This document shows, in pieces, positions 45,897-55,268 of a stretch of 64,000 nt of DNA (its first letter is position 1; each line of letters opens with the position of its first letter). Made by a program: the position numbers and the translations under genes. The notes under the pieces are model-generated. The model ran no database searches, had not been told where the DNA came from, and was given only the letters and a program-made list of their open reading frames with translations. Origin of the DNA: Ga0077527 sp964433345 (GTDB lineage: Bacteria; Pseudomonadota; Gammaproteobacteria; Burkholderiales; SG8-41); assembly GCA_964433345.1 (NCBI GenBank), contig CAYSQJ010000006.1, positions 186,001-250,000 on the forward strand. The letters run 5' to 3'.

Positions 45897-46895
45897 TTAT
45901 TTCTTCAGACCAACATCGGTTAGCAGCGTACCAAGCACCTCGTATTGCTCATCCAGATATTTACTGGTCTCTGAGCTACGCATAAATGTTTCATTCCAAA
46001 GATTAACTTCTAACTCTTTTTGCCACTGTTTCGATTTACTAACCTTAAGTAACAAATCCTCCCAAAAGGCTATTTGCTCATTAGTTAGGCCCTTTGGTGC
46101 CACCAAGTTTCTCCAAAGAGCCATTACCGCATCCACCCCCTCTTCGCGCCAAGTAGGGACTCCAGTGAGGATGCCTCCAAGTTGTTTAGGCGCCGCCACG
46201 GCAACAACTTTCATTTTTTTGTCCATTATCGGACCGAGTGCATTGGAAGCTGCGTTGGACGCCACAGTAACGTGCCCACCCATTACCGCAGTGGTAGTTT
46301 CACCCGCCCCCTTAAATACAACTGTCCTCATGCTCCTGGGATCCTTACCAACAGCCTTAACGATCATTGCCGCAGCCAAGTGATTCCCTCCCCCTAACGC
46401 ACAACAAAATCCGAACGTCATGGATTCCGGCGCTTTCTTCAACTCGCTAATAAACACTTTTGGATCTTGTAAAGGAGAGGTCCCTAGAACGATAGTAGAA
46501 ATGTAATCGCTGAACATTGTGGCAATGGGAGTCAGATCGCGATGCGAGAGATTGCTCCGACCCACAATATTATTTACCAGCAATGCAGTTGAAGTCACCA
46601 TCAAGGCGTGTCCATCTGCAGGACGCCCAGCAAGATAAGTAAGAGCTACATTTCCACCGCCTCCGGGACGGTTAACAATAACTACCGGGACATCCAACAG
46701 CTTCTCTTCGCGCGAAATTTTCTCTATAAGTCTCATTGTTTTATCAAAACCACCACCAGGCGACGAAGGAACAATTAACTCGATCGTGCGATCGGGTTTC
46801 CATGCCTGCGCTGACCCAGCACAAATCAAAAGTCCCGTGGTCACAACACTTAACAGAGTAAGATACTTAATGCTGTTATTTTTTAATGTATTCAT
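45897..46895 (-). CDS. Bug/TctC-type substrate-binding protein (2)
   Basis: The 332-residue exported receptor (signal peptide ending AGSAQA) has a distinct loop, IVPSSPGGGFDKTMRLIEKI, and NRPGGGGNVALTYLAGRPAD. Together with Bug 3 it forms a subgroup different from Bugs 1, 4 and 5. AGGAGGAGGGCGCC precedes the ATG. It directly follows Bug 3, as if the two arose by tandem duplication and later diverged. Confidence 0.92.
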   Translation of the reverse strand: MNTLKNNSIKYLTLLSVVTTGLLICAGSAQAWKPDRTIELIVPSSPGGGFDKTMRLIEKISREEKLLDVPVVIVNRPGGGGNVALTYLAGRPADGHALMVTSTALLVNNIVGRSNLSHRDLTPIATMFSDYISTIVLGTSPLQDPKVFISELKKAPESMTFGFCCALGGGNHLAAAMIVKAVGKDPRSMRTVVFKGAGETTTAVMGGHVTVASNAASNALGPIMDKKMKVVAVAAPKQLGGILTGVPTWREEGVDAVMALWRNLVAPKGLTNEQIAFWEDLLLKVSKSKQWQKELEVNLWNETFMRSSETSKYLDEQYEVLGTLLTDVGLKK

Positions 46896-46935
46896 GGCGC
46901 CCTCCTCCTAAAACCAAAAACTAACAAATTATTAA

Positions 46936-47952
46936 TTATTTTTTTACCATTCCTAGCTCAGAAAGAACATCATGAAAATCTTTGTATTGCTTATTCAAAA
47001 ACAAAGCGCTTTCTTTTGCGCCCATAAAATTATCTTCCCATGAGTTCTTTGCTAAATAGTCCTTCCATTCTTTCGAATTCGCGACATTCCGAAGCAATTC
47101 CTCCCAATAAGTAATAGTCTCACTGGACATTCCCTTAGGGCCTAATGCGCTTCGATAAGCACCAATTACGACATCCGAACCTAGTTCTTTAAGAGTTGGC
47201 ACATTAGAAAATTCTCCACCAAGCCTTTTCTCTGCTGAAACAGCGATAACTCGAAGAGTGCCCGATTTCATAAATGGAATTGTATTGGCGGCAGGTGCAG
47301 CTACGAGTTCAATGTGGCCACCTAAAACAGCAGTAATGCCCGCTGCAGACGAATTAAAAACAACCGTCTTGAGCAACTTAGGATCGACACCTAAACTCTT
47401 CAGAATAAGTGCGCTCGCAATATGATTTGTGCTTGCAATACTAGGCAAACCCACGCGAATACTTCCCGGGTCAGCTTTCAGGCGATTGAGTAAATCACGC
47501 CCTGTTTTAATAGGTGAGTCCGCCCCCACCGAAAAAGAAATAGACTCTGTGAACAGTTGTGCAATTGGAGAAAAGTCGGCTAATTGCAAGCTACTACGTC
47601 CAGTAATATGATTTGTAAGTAAGGCGCCAGAACCCATCGCAATGTGGTGCCCGTCTGCAGGTAAACGGGACAAATATGTCAGGCCAATTGAGGCACTACC
47701 GCCCGGCTTGTTTACAATTGTGAACGGTTGATTAATTAACTTCTTCTCTTGTAAGACGGATTGAATTGCACGAGCAACACTATCAATCCCACCACCCGAA
47801 CCTCCTGGCACCACAACCTCAATTCCCTTAGTTGGCAACCATTGATCTGCGGCCAAACAGGTCAATGACCAACTTTGAATAAAAAAGATAGGTAATAGTA
47901 TTCGCGAAAACGCGGTAGTTAACATACCCTTAATTACTTGACAGGATTTCAT
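46936..47952 (-). CDS. Bug/TctC-type substrate-binding protein (3)
   Basis: This 338-residue receptor has a signal peptide (ending SLTCLAA) and VVPGGSGGGIDSVARAIQSV, NKPGGSASIGLTYLSRLPAD. It is recognisably the sister of Bug 2 (ITGRS plus L-DF/LTPIA region in both) and lies 40 bp upstream. The ligand is unknown. The group Bug3-Bug2-FAH runs leftward together. Confidence 0.92.
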   Translation of the reverse strand: MKSCQVIKGMLTTAFSRILLPIFFIQSWSLTCLAADQWLPTKGIEVVVPGGSGGGIDSVARAIQSVLQEKKLINQPFTIVNKPGGSASIGLTYLSRLPADGHHIAMGSGALLTNHITGRSSLQLADFSPIAQLFTESISFSVGADSPIKTGRDLLNRLKADPGSIRVGLPSIASTNHIASALILKSLGVDPKLLKTVVFNSSAAGITAVLGGHIELVAAPAANTIPFMKSGTLRVIAVSAEKRLGGEFSNVPTLKELGSDVVIGAYRSALGPKGMSSETITYWEELLRNVANSKEWKDYLAKNSWEDNFMGAKESALFLNKQYKDFHDVLSELGMVKK

Positions 47953-48070
47953 ATTTTCCTCGAATGAAGCGTGGTCTTATTTGCCACTATTTGGAGACTC
48001 AGGGCCAAAATTGGATTACTAAGTACTTCCTAGTATTTGAAAAGATTTTTTCAAATATAATCAGAAACCG

Positions 48071-49192
48071 CTACGAGTAATTTGCTTGATGAATTGCAAA
48101 CTTTGAAAGCGCATCTGATCTTAGGCGCGGGGAATTTCCTGCAGGTATAACCATACTTGCCCCGACCATCTGAATTGGCTCCTCAAGAATTGGAGCAATA
48201 AGCTTTAGGAATCCGTTCATTTCACCTGCTGTAGTTACGCCTGATCTGCTGCAACATAATGCTTCTCGATAACATGCAAAATCTGTAGCCACTCCATTTC
48301 CCACAACAACGTCTAAGCCAAGCTTCCGCGCGAATTCGATTTGTTCTTTAAGCACAGTTGGGCCACCAACTTTTGACATTTTAAGTTTTACCGCTTTCGC
48401 ACAGCCCGTTTTAGCCGCTCTTTCAATATCTTTCGGCCCGTATATAGACTCATCGAGCATTAGTGGTATTGGCGATCGCTTTGCTAGCGCTTCAATTGCC
48501 TCCCAGTTTGAAGACTCATATGGCTGCTCAAAATACTCAATAGCCTCAACTGGAACATTTGTCGCAAACTCGTATGCCGCATCAATTCCAAATCTTCTAT
48601 TTGCATCTACGCGCAACTTGGCTTTACCCTTTACCGCTTCAAATATTTTTGTGGCGCGAATAGCATCTGTCTTTGCTTCAATGCCAACCTTAACTTTCAA
48701 GGTTTTGTAGCCGTCTTCAACGTATTTCTTTGCCATATCCACAGCTTCAGCCACATCAAGTGTATTAACCGTGGCGGCAAGCTCAAATCCAAAAGATTTT
48801 GTCGGAGCAGTAAGCAACGGATCGCTCCCGATTTCAATCACACATTCATTAATTGCAGATAACACGAACGGAAAGTCCTCAAATTTCTGTTTAATCATTC
48901 GTGATCGCATTACTCCTTCAACTCCGATCAATGAAGGCAAAAAGCTTTGAAGGAATTGCCATCCACTTTCAGGTGTTTCAGGTGAATAACCACCCCAGGA
49001 GGGACATGCCTCTCCCCACCCAATGTTCCCTTGATCGTCTGTCATGCGAATTAACAAGACGTCAAGAGATGCGCGTCCCTTGGGGTTATTCGAAGTAATG
49101 TAGGGGCGTATTAAAGGGATGGATAACCAGCTAGCTTCGCACTTGCGAATCACCACATTTAAGTAATCTGGCTTCTGATACGCCTCATACAT
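48071..49192 (-). CDS. Enolase-superfamily enzyme, muconate-lactonizing/epimerase type
   Basis: The 373-residue protein has the MLE capping domain and barrel with KVKVG (Lys166, Lys168), metal ligands Asp196 (RVDANRR), Glu222 (IEYFEQP) and Asp247 (LMLDESI), and Lys271 (KLKMSK). Both active-site lysines suggest a racemase, epimerase or cycloisomerase acting on a carboxylate through an enolate. It precedes Bug 3 on the same strand with a 118-bp gap and follows dioxygenase B. Confidence 0.9.
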   Translation of the reverse strand: MYEAYQKPDYLNVVIRKCEASWLSIPLIRPYITSNNPKGRASLDVLLIRMTDDQGNIGWGEACPSWGGYSPETPESGWQFLQSFLPSLIGVEGVMRSRMIKQKFEDFPFVLSAINECVIEIGSDPLLTAPTKSFGFELAATVNTLDVAEAVDMAKKYVEDGYKTLKVKVGIEAKTDAIRATKIFEAVKGKAKLRVDANRRFGIDAAYEFATNVPVEAIEYFEQPYESSNWEAIEALAKRSPIPLMLDESIYGPKDIERAAKTGCAKAVKLKMSKVGGPTVLKEQIEFARKLGLDVVVGNGVATDFACYREALCCSRSGVTTAGEMNGFLKLIAPILEEPIQMVGASMVIPAGNSPRLRSDALSKFAIHQANYS

Positions 49193-49266
49193 TGAGGGAG
49201 TCCTAAATTGAAAAAGCTATCCGTTAATTATGGAAATTTCAATTTTTTACAAAACGACTCAACACA

Positions 49267-50136
49267 TTAAAAGGGTTTCGTCCCTTTTACCTGGAGCCGA
49301 TTAAGTAGTCGCCGCGTATTGTTATCAAATGACTCCCGATAATGAAGCGTGCAACGATTATCCCAAACGATAAGATCGCCTACTTTCCAATTTTGAGTCC
49401 ACGAAAAATCTGGCTTAGTACAGTGCTCCCAAAGCTCGTCTAACAAAGCTTCGCTTTCAGCAAGTTCGAGTCCTGGCACGTAACCATTTAAGCGTCGCCC
49501 CAAGAAAAGACATTTACGACCTGTTTCTGGGTGAGTACGAATCATTGGATGTACAGCCCCAGGCGATGTGCGGGGATCAGTTACCTCAGAAAAGCCTTTA
49601 CGTAACTCGCCAGTACTGTTGTATGAATAATCATGCTTACAGGTAAGTCCTTGTATTCTTTGTTTTAGCTTTGTTGGTAGTTGCTCATAAGCTAGGTATT
49701 GGTTTGCAAACCACGTATTGCCACCAGCGGGAGGAATTTCTATCGCGTATAGAATGCTTGCAGAAGGTGGAATATCCATGTACGACATGTCGGTATGCCA
49801 TGCCGCTTCGAAATTACCTAACCCCCCGATAGCCTTTCCGTTCTCAACAATATTGGACATTACGGCCATCTCTGGATATTCGGGGCGCCTTGGATTACCT
49901 CTCGCACTTGTAAAGGGAAGATCCAACTCTCCAAACATACGACCAAAGTTTACGTACTGCCCGTCGCTCAGATTCTGCCCCCTGAAACGAATCACTAAAT
50001 TCTCATGCCACGCATTTCGAATTGCTTTAATTGTGGGCTCACTAAGCGGACTTGAGAGATCCACATCTTCAATATCCGCAGCTAAAGCGCCTCCAGATGG
50101 AACTACGCGAATGCCATCAATTACTGCGTTGCTCAT
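49267..50136 (-). CDS. TauD/TfdA-family dioxygenase (copy B)
   Basis: The 289-residue enzyme has His114-x-Asp116 (WHTDMSYMDIPPSA) and WDNRCTLHYRESF with the distal His, then TRRLLNRLQ with the 2-oxoglutarate Arg. ATG at 50136 is chosen over an upstream TTG because GAGGAGG lies seven bases before it. Copies B, C and D share LGRR and DNRC motifs and form a closer family than copy A. Divergent from a GntR/UTRA regulator that probably controls it. Confidence 0.92.
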   Translation of the reverse strand: MSNAVIDGIRVVPSGGALAADIEDVDLSSPLSEPTIKAIRNAWHENLVIRFRGQNLSDGQYVNFGRMFGELDLPFTSARGNPRRPEYPEMAVMSNIVENGKAIGGLGNFEAAWHTDMSYMDIPPSASILYAIEIPPAGGNTWFANQYLAYEQLPTKLKQRIQGLTCKHDYSYNSTGELRKGFSEVTDPRTSPGAVHPMIRTHPETGRKCLFLGRRLNGYVPGLELAESEALLDELWEHCTKPDFSWTQNWKVGDLIVWDNRCTLHYRESFDNNTRRLLNRLQVKGTKPF

Positions 50137-50224
50137 GTTCAATCCTCCTCATCGCCGCTTTGTATAGCACGTCGAAACCTGCCGCAGAAGCGACAGAACT
50201 CTTAAGCTTTACGAGCTTAAATGT

Positions 50225-50238
50225 ATCATTCGAATGAT
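50225..50238. promoter_or_regulatory. Perfect palindrome, probable GntR operator
   Basis: ATCATTCGAATGAT is a 14-bp perfect palindrome followed by a partial repeat ATTCGAATAAT, 88 bp before dioxygenase B. It lies in the 419-bp AT-rich divergent region 50137-50555, where no convincing gene is seen. Confidence 0.55.
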
Positions 50239-50555
50239 TCGAATAATAGGCCACTAGTTACATCCATGTCAACAATAGTTATATTTTTTACAGACAGAGA
50301 AAAACTCGGATGGCAATCCAGCGATGGCACGATGAATACAACACCGTCCATTACATATTTCGCGCAACTATCGACCACCGACACCTGCGGCGCCCCCTAT
50401 CCACCTCGCTTTGAATCATGCAGTGGCTATGCAGTAAGGTTTGCGGATGAAATTGAAAATAATATTCAGTCTGACCAATGTTCGTTCGCTGCAAGCAATA
50501 TAAGAAGCTTAAAATGCGACAAAATTTCCGTTAACTATAAATAAAACAAATAGCT

Positions 50556-51281
50556 ATGAAGTCCTTACCGCTATACAAAAACATTCGTCGAAAACTTCTG
50601 GAATCACTAGCTCAAGGCAAATGGATGCCAGGGGACCACTTACCCACCGAACCCGAACTAGCCAAACAATACGAAGTTTCTATTTCCACGGTAAGGGCAG
50701 CAATAAGCGAACTTGTAGCAGCGGGGATCGTTACGCGTCATCAAGGAAAGGGCACGATCGTCGCTTTTCACGATATAAACAGATCCCGCTATCACTTTTC
50801 ACATCTACATGACAGATCAGGCAATAAAGCTCTGACAACTCGAAAGTTATTACATATCAAAAAGGCAATCCCAGATGCCGAAACGATAAAAGAGCTTCAA
50901 TTGCTGGAGCGCGAACCAAATGATATCTATGAAGTATCAGCAATTTTGAACGTAAACGAGAAATCGATTGCAGCTATGACTGTTCTATTACCTGCCTGGC
51001 TTTTTCCAAAATTTAACAATTCAGGACTCAAACAGACAAAAGAGAATCTGTATGCAATCTTTCAGCGGCTATATGGAGTTACGGTTGTCCGAATGGATGA
51101 AAAAGTTTATGCAGCCAAAGCGACCTGGAATCAAGCTAAGCTATTTGGCATAAATATCAATGACCCTGTATTACAAGTGGATCGTGTTTCATACACCTAC
51201 GATGATATTCCGGTTGAAATCCGCAAAAGAACTTTTCACAGCTCATACCAGTATTTATACAAGCAGGAACGAGTTGAGTGA
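50556..51281 (+). CDS. GntR-family regulator with UTRA domain (HutC type)
   Basis: The 241-residue regulator has an N-terminal winged helix (HLPTEPELAKQYEVSISTVR, about 28-47) and a C-terminal UTRA ligand-binding domain (about 90-235, with IYEVSAILNVNEKSIAAMTV). HutC-type proteins usually repress a neighbouring catabolic operon until a small organic acid binds. It is divergent from dioxygenase B and convergent with Bug 4. The RBS is weak. Confidence 0.93.
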   Translation: MKSLPLYKNIRRKLLESLAQGKWMPGDHLPTEPELAKQYEVSISTVRAAISELVAAGIVTRHQGKGTIVAFHDINRSRYHFSHLHDRSGNKALTTRKLLHIKKAIPDAETIKELQLLEREPNDIYEVSAILNVNEKSIAAMTVLLPAWLFPKFNNSGLKQTKENLYAIFQRLYGVTVVRMDEKVYAAKATWNQAKLFGININDPVLQVDRVSYTYDDIPVEIRKRTFHSSYQYLYKQERVE

Positions 51282-51312
51282 ACACACTGTCAGGGAATCC
51301 CTGAACCCTATT

Positions 51313-52287
51313 TCAGTTTGCGGTGGCGCCTGTAATCTTTACGACTTCTGCCCATCGACTCATTTCTTTGTTTATAAAACCAGCGAATTCTTTTGAGCTT
51401 GAGGCAATTACCTCACCGCCTTGGCCAACTAAAAGCTCTTGTGTATCTGGTTGCCTCAGAACCTCCGTCGTTTTTGCTGTCAGCTCCCTAGAAATATCTT
51501 CCGGTATTGCGATAGGCGCAAAAAAACCATACCAAGTAATAACCTCATAATCTGGTAATCCAGATTCTGAAACTGTTGGAATTTCAGGTGCAGAAGCCGA
51601 TCTTTTAATTGAAGTGACAGCAATGGCTCTCACTTTCCCAGCCTTGATTTGCGGCATTGCGATAGGAAGATTTGAAATCATGAGGGTAATATTTCCCGCC
51701 ATAGTGTCAATAAGGCCGGCTGCAGTCCCTTTGTATGGGATGTGGACAATCTTGACGCCAGCTCTCATGTTGAAAATTTCACCCGCTAGATGCTGTGGAA
51801 AACCAATTCCTGATGTCCCATAAGACAACTCACCAGGATTTGCTTTTGCCAGAGCAATTAATTGTTTAATTGAGCGAACCGGGAGTGATGGATGCGCGAT
51901 ATAAACATTCGGGAACTTTGCAGCTAAGGTGATGGGTACAAAATCAGCCACAGGATCATATGTAAGGTTTTTTCTGATATTAGAATTAATTGCATGCGTT
52001 CCATTATGGCCAATCATAAATGTATAGCCATCCGGAGCAGATTTGGCGACAAGTTCCGAACCAATGATTCCACTGGCTCCAGCACGATTTTCAACAATTA
52101 CTTGCCTTTTCCAAATGGCAGTAAGTTTGCTTGCCATAAGCCGCGCGAGTGCATCAGAGTTTCCTCCTGGAGGTCCAGGAACCACTATTCGAACAACACG
52201 ATTTGGGTATGCCTGTGCCAAAACCAATGACGGGGCCAACAATACAGAAATCAAACAAGCAACAATCAGTCGGTGGTTCAATTGCAT
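51313..52287 (-). CDS. Bug/TctC-type substrate-binding protein (4)
   Basis: The 324-residue receptor has a signal peptide (ending PSLVLAQ) and IVVPGPPGGNSDALARLMAS with ENRAGASGIIG, the class of Bugs 1 and 5. GGGAAAAGGGTCAT precedes the ATG. It is the downstream partner of dioxygenase C (112-bp gap). Convergent with the GntR/UTRA gene. Confidence 0.92.
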   Translation of the reverse strand: MQLNHRLIVACLISVLLAPSLVLAQAYPNRVVRIVVPGPPGGNSDALARLMASKLTAIWKRQVIVENRAGASGIIGSELVAKSAPDGYTFMIGHNGTHAINSNIRKNLTYDPVADFVPITLAAKFPNVYIAHPSLPVRSIKQLIALAKANPGELSYGTSGIGFPQHLAGEIFNMRAGVKIVHIPYKGTAAGLIDTMAGNITLMISNLPIAMPQIKAGKVRAIAVTSIKRSASAPEIPTVSESGLPDYEVITWYGFFAPIAIPEDISRELTAKTTEVLRQPDTQELLVGQGGEVIASSSKEFAGFINKEMSRWAEVVKITGATAN

Positions 52288-52399
52288 ATGACCCTTTTCC
52301 CAGCCAACACGACAAAGTCGCTAGCTGCTGCTTTATAAAAAGTAGCGAAAAATACAAAACCACGCTTTATGAGAGCGTGGGTTTGTTATGAATATGTGA

Positions 52400-53335
52400 C
52401 TAGACAGAGGCTGAAAGACGTCTGCATCTGGGATGAGGTGTCGAGAGAACTAGGTCTGACAATTTCGGTACGGTTCCGATGGTTTGCGTCCGATGCATCA
52501 AGCGACGCGCACTTTCATCGAAACTATTGCGATGATGGATTACGCATCGGTTATCCCATACCAAAGTATCCCCGACCCGCCAATCATGGTGCCACGCCGG
52601 CTGGGCGGCTGTATGCGCCCACAATGCGTCCAACAATCTATCGGACTCATCTATCGGCAAATCGTCTATTCGCGAGTCTCTGCGACGACCGAGATACAAG
52701 GCATTTATGCCTGTTTCGGGGTGTGTCCGAATAATCGGATGGCTAGTCGAAATAGAGTGTCGTCGCTGTACACCAGCGCTATTGCGTCCCCCATCGTGAT
52801 AAATCGTTTTTCCTTGAATTTGTGACTTCAGGTGAGCCGGGAGTGTTTCTAGCGCCCAATACATATTAATGAATCCCGTTTCCCCGCCCCCACCTGCCGG
52901 AATCTCATGCGAAGTGAGAATGCTTGCAGAGGGTGGAACCGGACGGTTAGACATGTCGGTATGCCAGATGGCCTCATCGTTTCCAAGACTACCAATTGAT
53001 TTTCCATTTTCTTTTATATTCGAGATGATGCTGATATGGGGATTGGGACGCTCAGCTCCTTGCGCAATATCTGGTGGTGGAGACTGCTCAAGTTCGCCAA
53101 AATATTTGCCAATGCGCATTAACTCATCATCATTGAGAATGCGATTGCGGAATAGCAGCACCAGATGGTCAAGCCATGCTTTTTTAACCTCAGCGACGGC
53201 TTGTTTATCAAGCTTCGTGAAGTCACCACATTCAATTTCGGCGCCGATGGTTTCAGATGTTGGCGTCACTTTAATTTTTGAATACTTATTAAATTGCGCC
53301 GTATCGTAATTATTTTCATTTGCCAGAACTTCCAT
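52400..53335 (-). CDS. TauD/TfdA-family dioxygenase (copy C)
   Basis: This 311-residue enzyme has WHTDMSNRPVPPSA as HxD site, WDNRCVIHHRNSFDESARRL for the distal His and Arg, and THPETGINALYLGRRRDSRI. ATG at 53335 is preferred because GGAGGAGACT lies before it. Compared with B and D its central loop (HDGGRNSAGVQRRHSIST) is shortened, so the substrate may differ. Divergent from the FadR-type regulator at 53479. Confidence 0.92.
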   Translation of the reverse strand: MEVLANENNYDTAQFNKYSKIKVTPTSETIGAEIECGDFTKLDKQAVAEVKKAWLDHLVLLFRNRILNDDELMRIGKYFGELEQSPPPDIAQGAERPNPHISIISNIKENGKSIGSLGNDEAIWHTDMSNRPVPPSASILTSHEIPAGGGGETGFINMYWALETLPAHLKSQIQGKTIYHDGGRNSAGVQRRHSISTSHPIIRTHPETGINALYLGRRRDSRIDDLPIDESDRLLDALWAHTAAQPAWHHDWRVGDTLVWDNRCVIHHRNSFDESARRLMHRTQTIGTVPKLSDLVLSTPHPRCRRLSASV

Positions 53336-53367
53336 AGTCTCCTCCAAATCTTAGTTAATTCTTAATA

Positions 53368-53388
53368 TTGAATGCAATTTGAATACAA
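53368..53388. promoter_or_regulatory. Tandem TTGAATRCAA repeat, probable operator
   Basis: TTGAATGCAA (53368-53377) and TTGAATACAA (53379-53388) are tandem direct copies between dioxygenase C and the divergent GntR gene. A related TTGCATTCA occurs at 56302-56310, between Bug 5 and the ComD-like gene. Confidence 0.5.
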
Positions 53389-53478
53389 TTATAATGATAA
53401 TGCCTTCGACTCATGAGGGTCAACATTAATATGACATGTTAGAATTTATTCAAATTAATATTGAAATCAAGAAATTAT

Positions 53479-54168
53479 ATGACTCGAACTCAACAAGAAA
53501 ATAGTCAAGACAAGGCATATCAATACATTAAGGAAAGAATTCTTCATCATGTCGCGAAGCCCGGATCCCCACTTCGGGCGCAAGAAATTGCCAAATCGCT
53601 CGATCTCAGTCGCACTCCGGTGCGCGAAGCATTGAGCAGGCTGGAACAGGAAGGATTTGTTATACGCCAAGACGGCTGGGGTTATATTGTGCGTCCAATA
53701 CCCACGCAAGATATCCTCAGCCTCTTTACGATTCGTGAATTGCTCGAAGTTCAAGCTACGCTGGAAGCGATTCCGAATTTGAACTCAGAAAAACTGAATA
53801 AACTAAAGCGAATACTGCAAAAATGCTCCACACACCTGAAACAAAGGCGTTACACATCGTTTAGGCTGGCCAGTCGGGAATTTCATCTCGCTATTGCTGA
53901 GATAAGTGAAAATGAACTGTTATATCGCCTTCTCATAATAGTACGAGATCGCATTCTATTGGTAGGCACATTACTTCAAGACATGCTCCCCAGTAGAGCA
54001 GAAGCGGCCCTTGCCGAAAACCTCAATATCCTGAAAAAACTACAGTCTGGAAAAGCAGAAGAAGTGAAGGAAGCTGTCATCCGCCATATTCGAGCCTCTC
54101 GAGAAAGCTTGTTTCACGAGTCAATAAACGTCCAACATCATAGAATTGGAAAAGCTGAGCCCTTATAA
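53479..54168 (+). CDS. GntR-family regulator with FCD-like domain (FadR type)
   Basis: The 229-residue protein has a winged helix with SLDLSRTPVREALSRLEQEG (about 39-58) and a helical C-terminal ligand domain (about 85-220) that includes ASREFHLAIAEISENELLY, the FCD signature region with its metal His. It probably represses dioxygenase C-Bug 4 and itself. ATG at 53479 is taken over an upstream TTG. It converges with dioxygenase D, with a 99-bp A-rich gap. Confidence 0.92.
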   Translation: MTRTQQENSQDKAYQYIKERILHHVAKPGSPLRAQEIAKSLDLSRTPVREALSRLEQEGFVIRQDGWGYIVRPIPTQDILSLFTIRELLEVQATLEAIPNLNSEKLNKLKRILQKCSTHLKQRRYTSFRLASREFHLAIAEISENELLYRLLIIVRDRILLVGTLLQDMLPSRAEAALAENLNILKKLQSGKAEEVKEAVIRHIRASRESLFHESINVQHHRIGKAEPL

Positions 54169-54267
54169 AAAAATAGAAAAAAAGGAACGTCGATTAAGAA
54201 TGTTAATAACTAAATAAAATTCAGTTAATCTGAGCGCAACAAATTATTTTCACCTCGTCAACAGCCA

Positions 54268-55200
54268 TTAGCCGACAGACCGAGGATGTCTACCGTTCAA
54301 CAATGCACGAGGATCGTAATACGGCCTGGTTCCAGCAAACTGTAGTCGATGCATGATACGTCTCGCATTCGGATCAAAAGGATTCCTGCGATGCATCAGG
54401 CATCGGTTATCCCAAATCAGCAAATCCCCAATGTTCCATGAATGGTGCCAGGAAAACCGTTCCTGAGTCGCGTGCTCCCAAAGCATATTCAGTAATTCCT
54501 CTGATTCTTCAAACGACAATCCACATATATAGGCATTTGGTCGACGCCCTAAATACAGTGCGTTGTAGCCCGTGACTGGATGAGTCCTGACAATGGGATG
54601 ATAAGGCCCAGGTGCGGTAATAGGATCTGAAGAATGCTCAAACCCCCGCCGTAGGTCTCCCGCACTGTTGTAGGTAATATCGTGCTTTATGACCAAATTC
54701 TGAATCTTAGATTTGATATCTTTCGGTAACGACTCATAGGCAAGATACATATTTGTAAAGCCGGTTTCACCTCCGCTCTCTGGAAGCTCTACTGAATACA
54801 GTAGACTGAAACTCAACGGATTCTCGCGATAGGAATTGTCTGAATGCCAAACGACTTCAGCATCACCCAGAACTCCGATCGGTAGCCCCTCTTCCTTTAC
54901 GTTGGAAATAATCACCATTTCTTCGTACTCGCGCTCTTTTTGGTTGTTGGTATAACCATAAGGAGCAATGTCCAACTCGCCCAGTCGCTTTCCGAACTGA
55001 ATCAATTCAGGATCCGATAGCGTCTGGTTCCGAAACAGCAAAAGCATGTTTTCGTGCAGACCGTCTCGTATTGCATCGACCTGAGCATCACTTAGATTTG
55101 CAATATTTCCACAATCAACCTCAGCTCCGAGAATTGGTGAAACCATCTTAAAATTGACATTGGTTTCCATCGACTTTTCATTGCCCATAATGTTTCCCAT
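54268..55200 (-). CDS. TauD/TfdA-family dioxygenase (copy D)
   Basis: The 310-residue enzyme has WHSDNSYRENPLSFS as HxD site, WDNRCLMHRRNPFDPNARRI and RTHPVTGYNALYLGRRPNAY. The start at 55200 follows GAAAGAGAG; an in-frame ATG 18 bases upstream is possible. It lies 68 bp after Bug 5 on the same strand, so receptor then oxygenase is the order here, opposite to the C-Bug 4 pair. Confidence 0.9.
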   Translation of the reverse strand: MGNIMGNEKSMETNVNFKMVSPILGAEVDCGNIANLSDAQVDAIRDGLHENMLLLFRNQTLSDPELIQFGKRLGELDIAPYGYTNNQKEREYEEMVIISNVKEEGLPIGVLGDAEVVWHSDNSYRENPLSFSLLYSVELPESGGETGFTNMYLAYESLPKDIKSKIQNLVIKHDITYNSAGDLRRGFEHSSDPITAPGPYHPIVRTHPVTGYNALYLGRRPNAYICGLSFEESEELLNMLWEHATQERFSWHHSWNIGDLLIWDNRCLMHRRNPFDPNARRIMHRLQFAGTRPYYDPRALLNGRHPRSVG

Positions 55201-55268
55201 GGTCGGCTCTCTTTCCATTTTAGAGTCTGGTATTCACCAGTGGATTCAGCAATCTGGAATTTAATACG

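Noticed and set aside
50221..50544. 107-codon frame upstream of the GntR/UTRA gene
   Set aside because: It has no ribosome site, no domain, atypical residue composition and covers the palindromic operator region.
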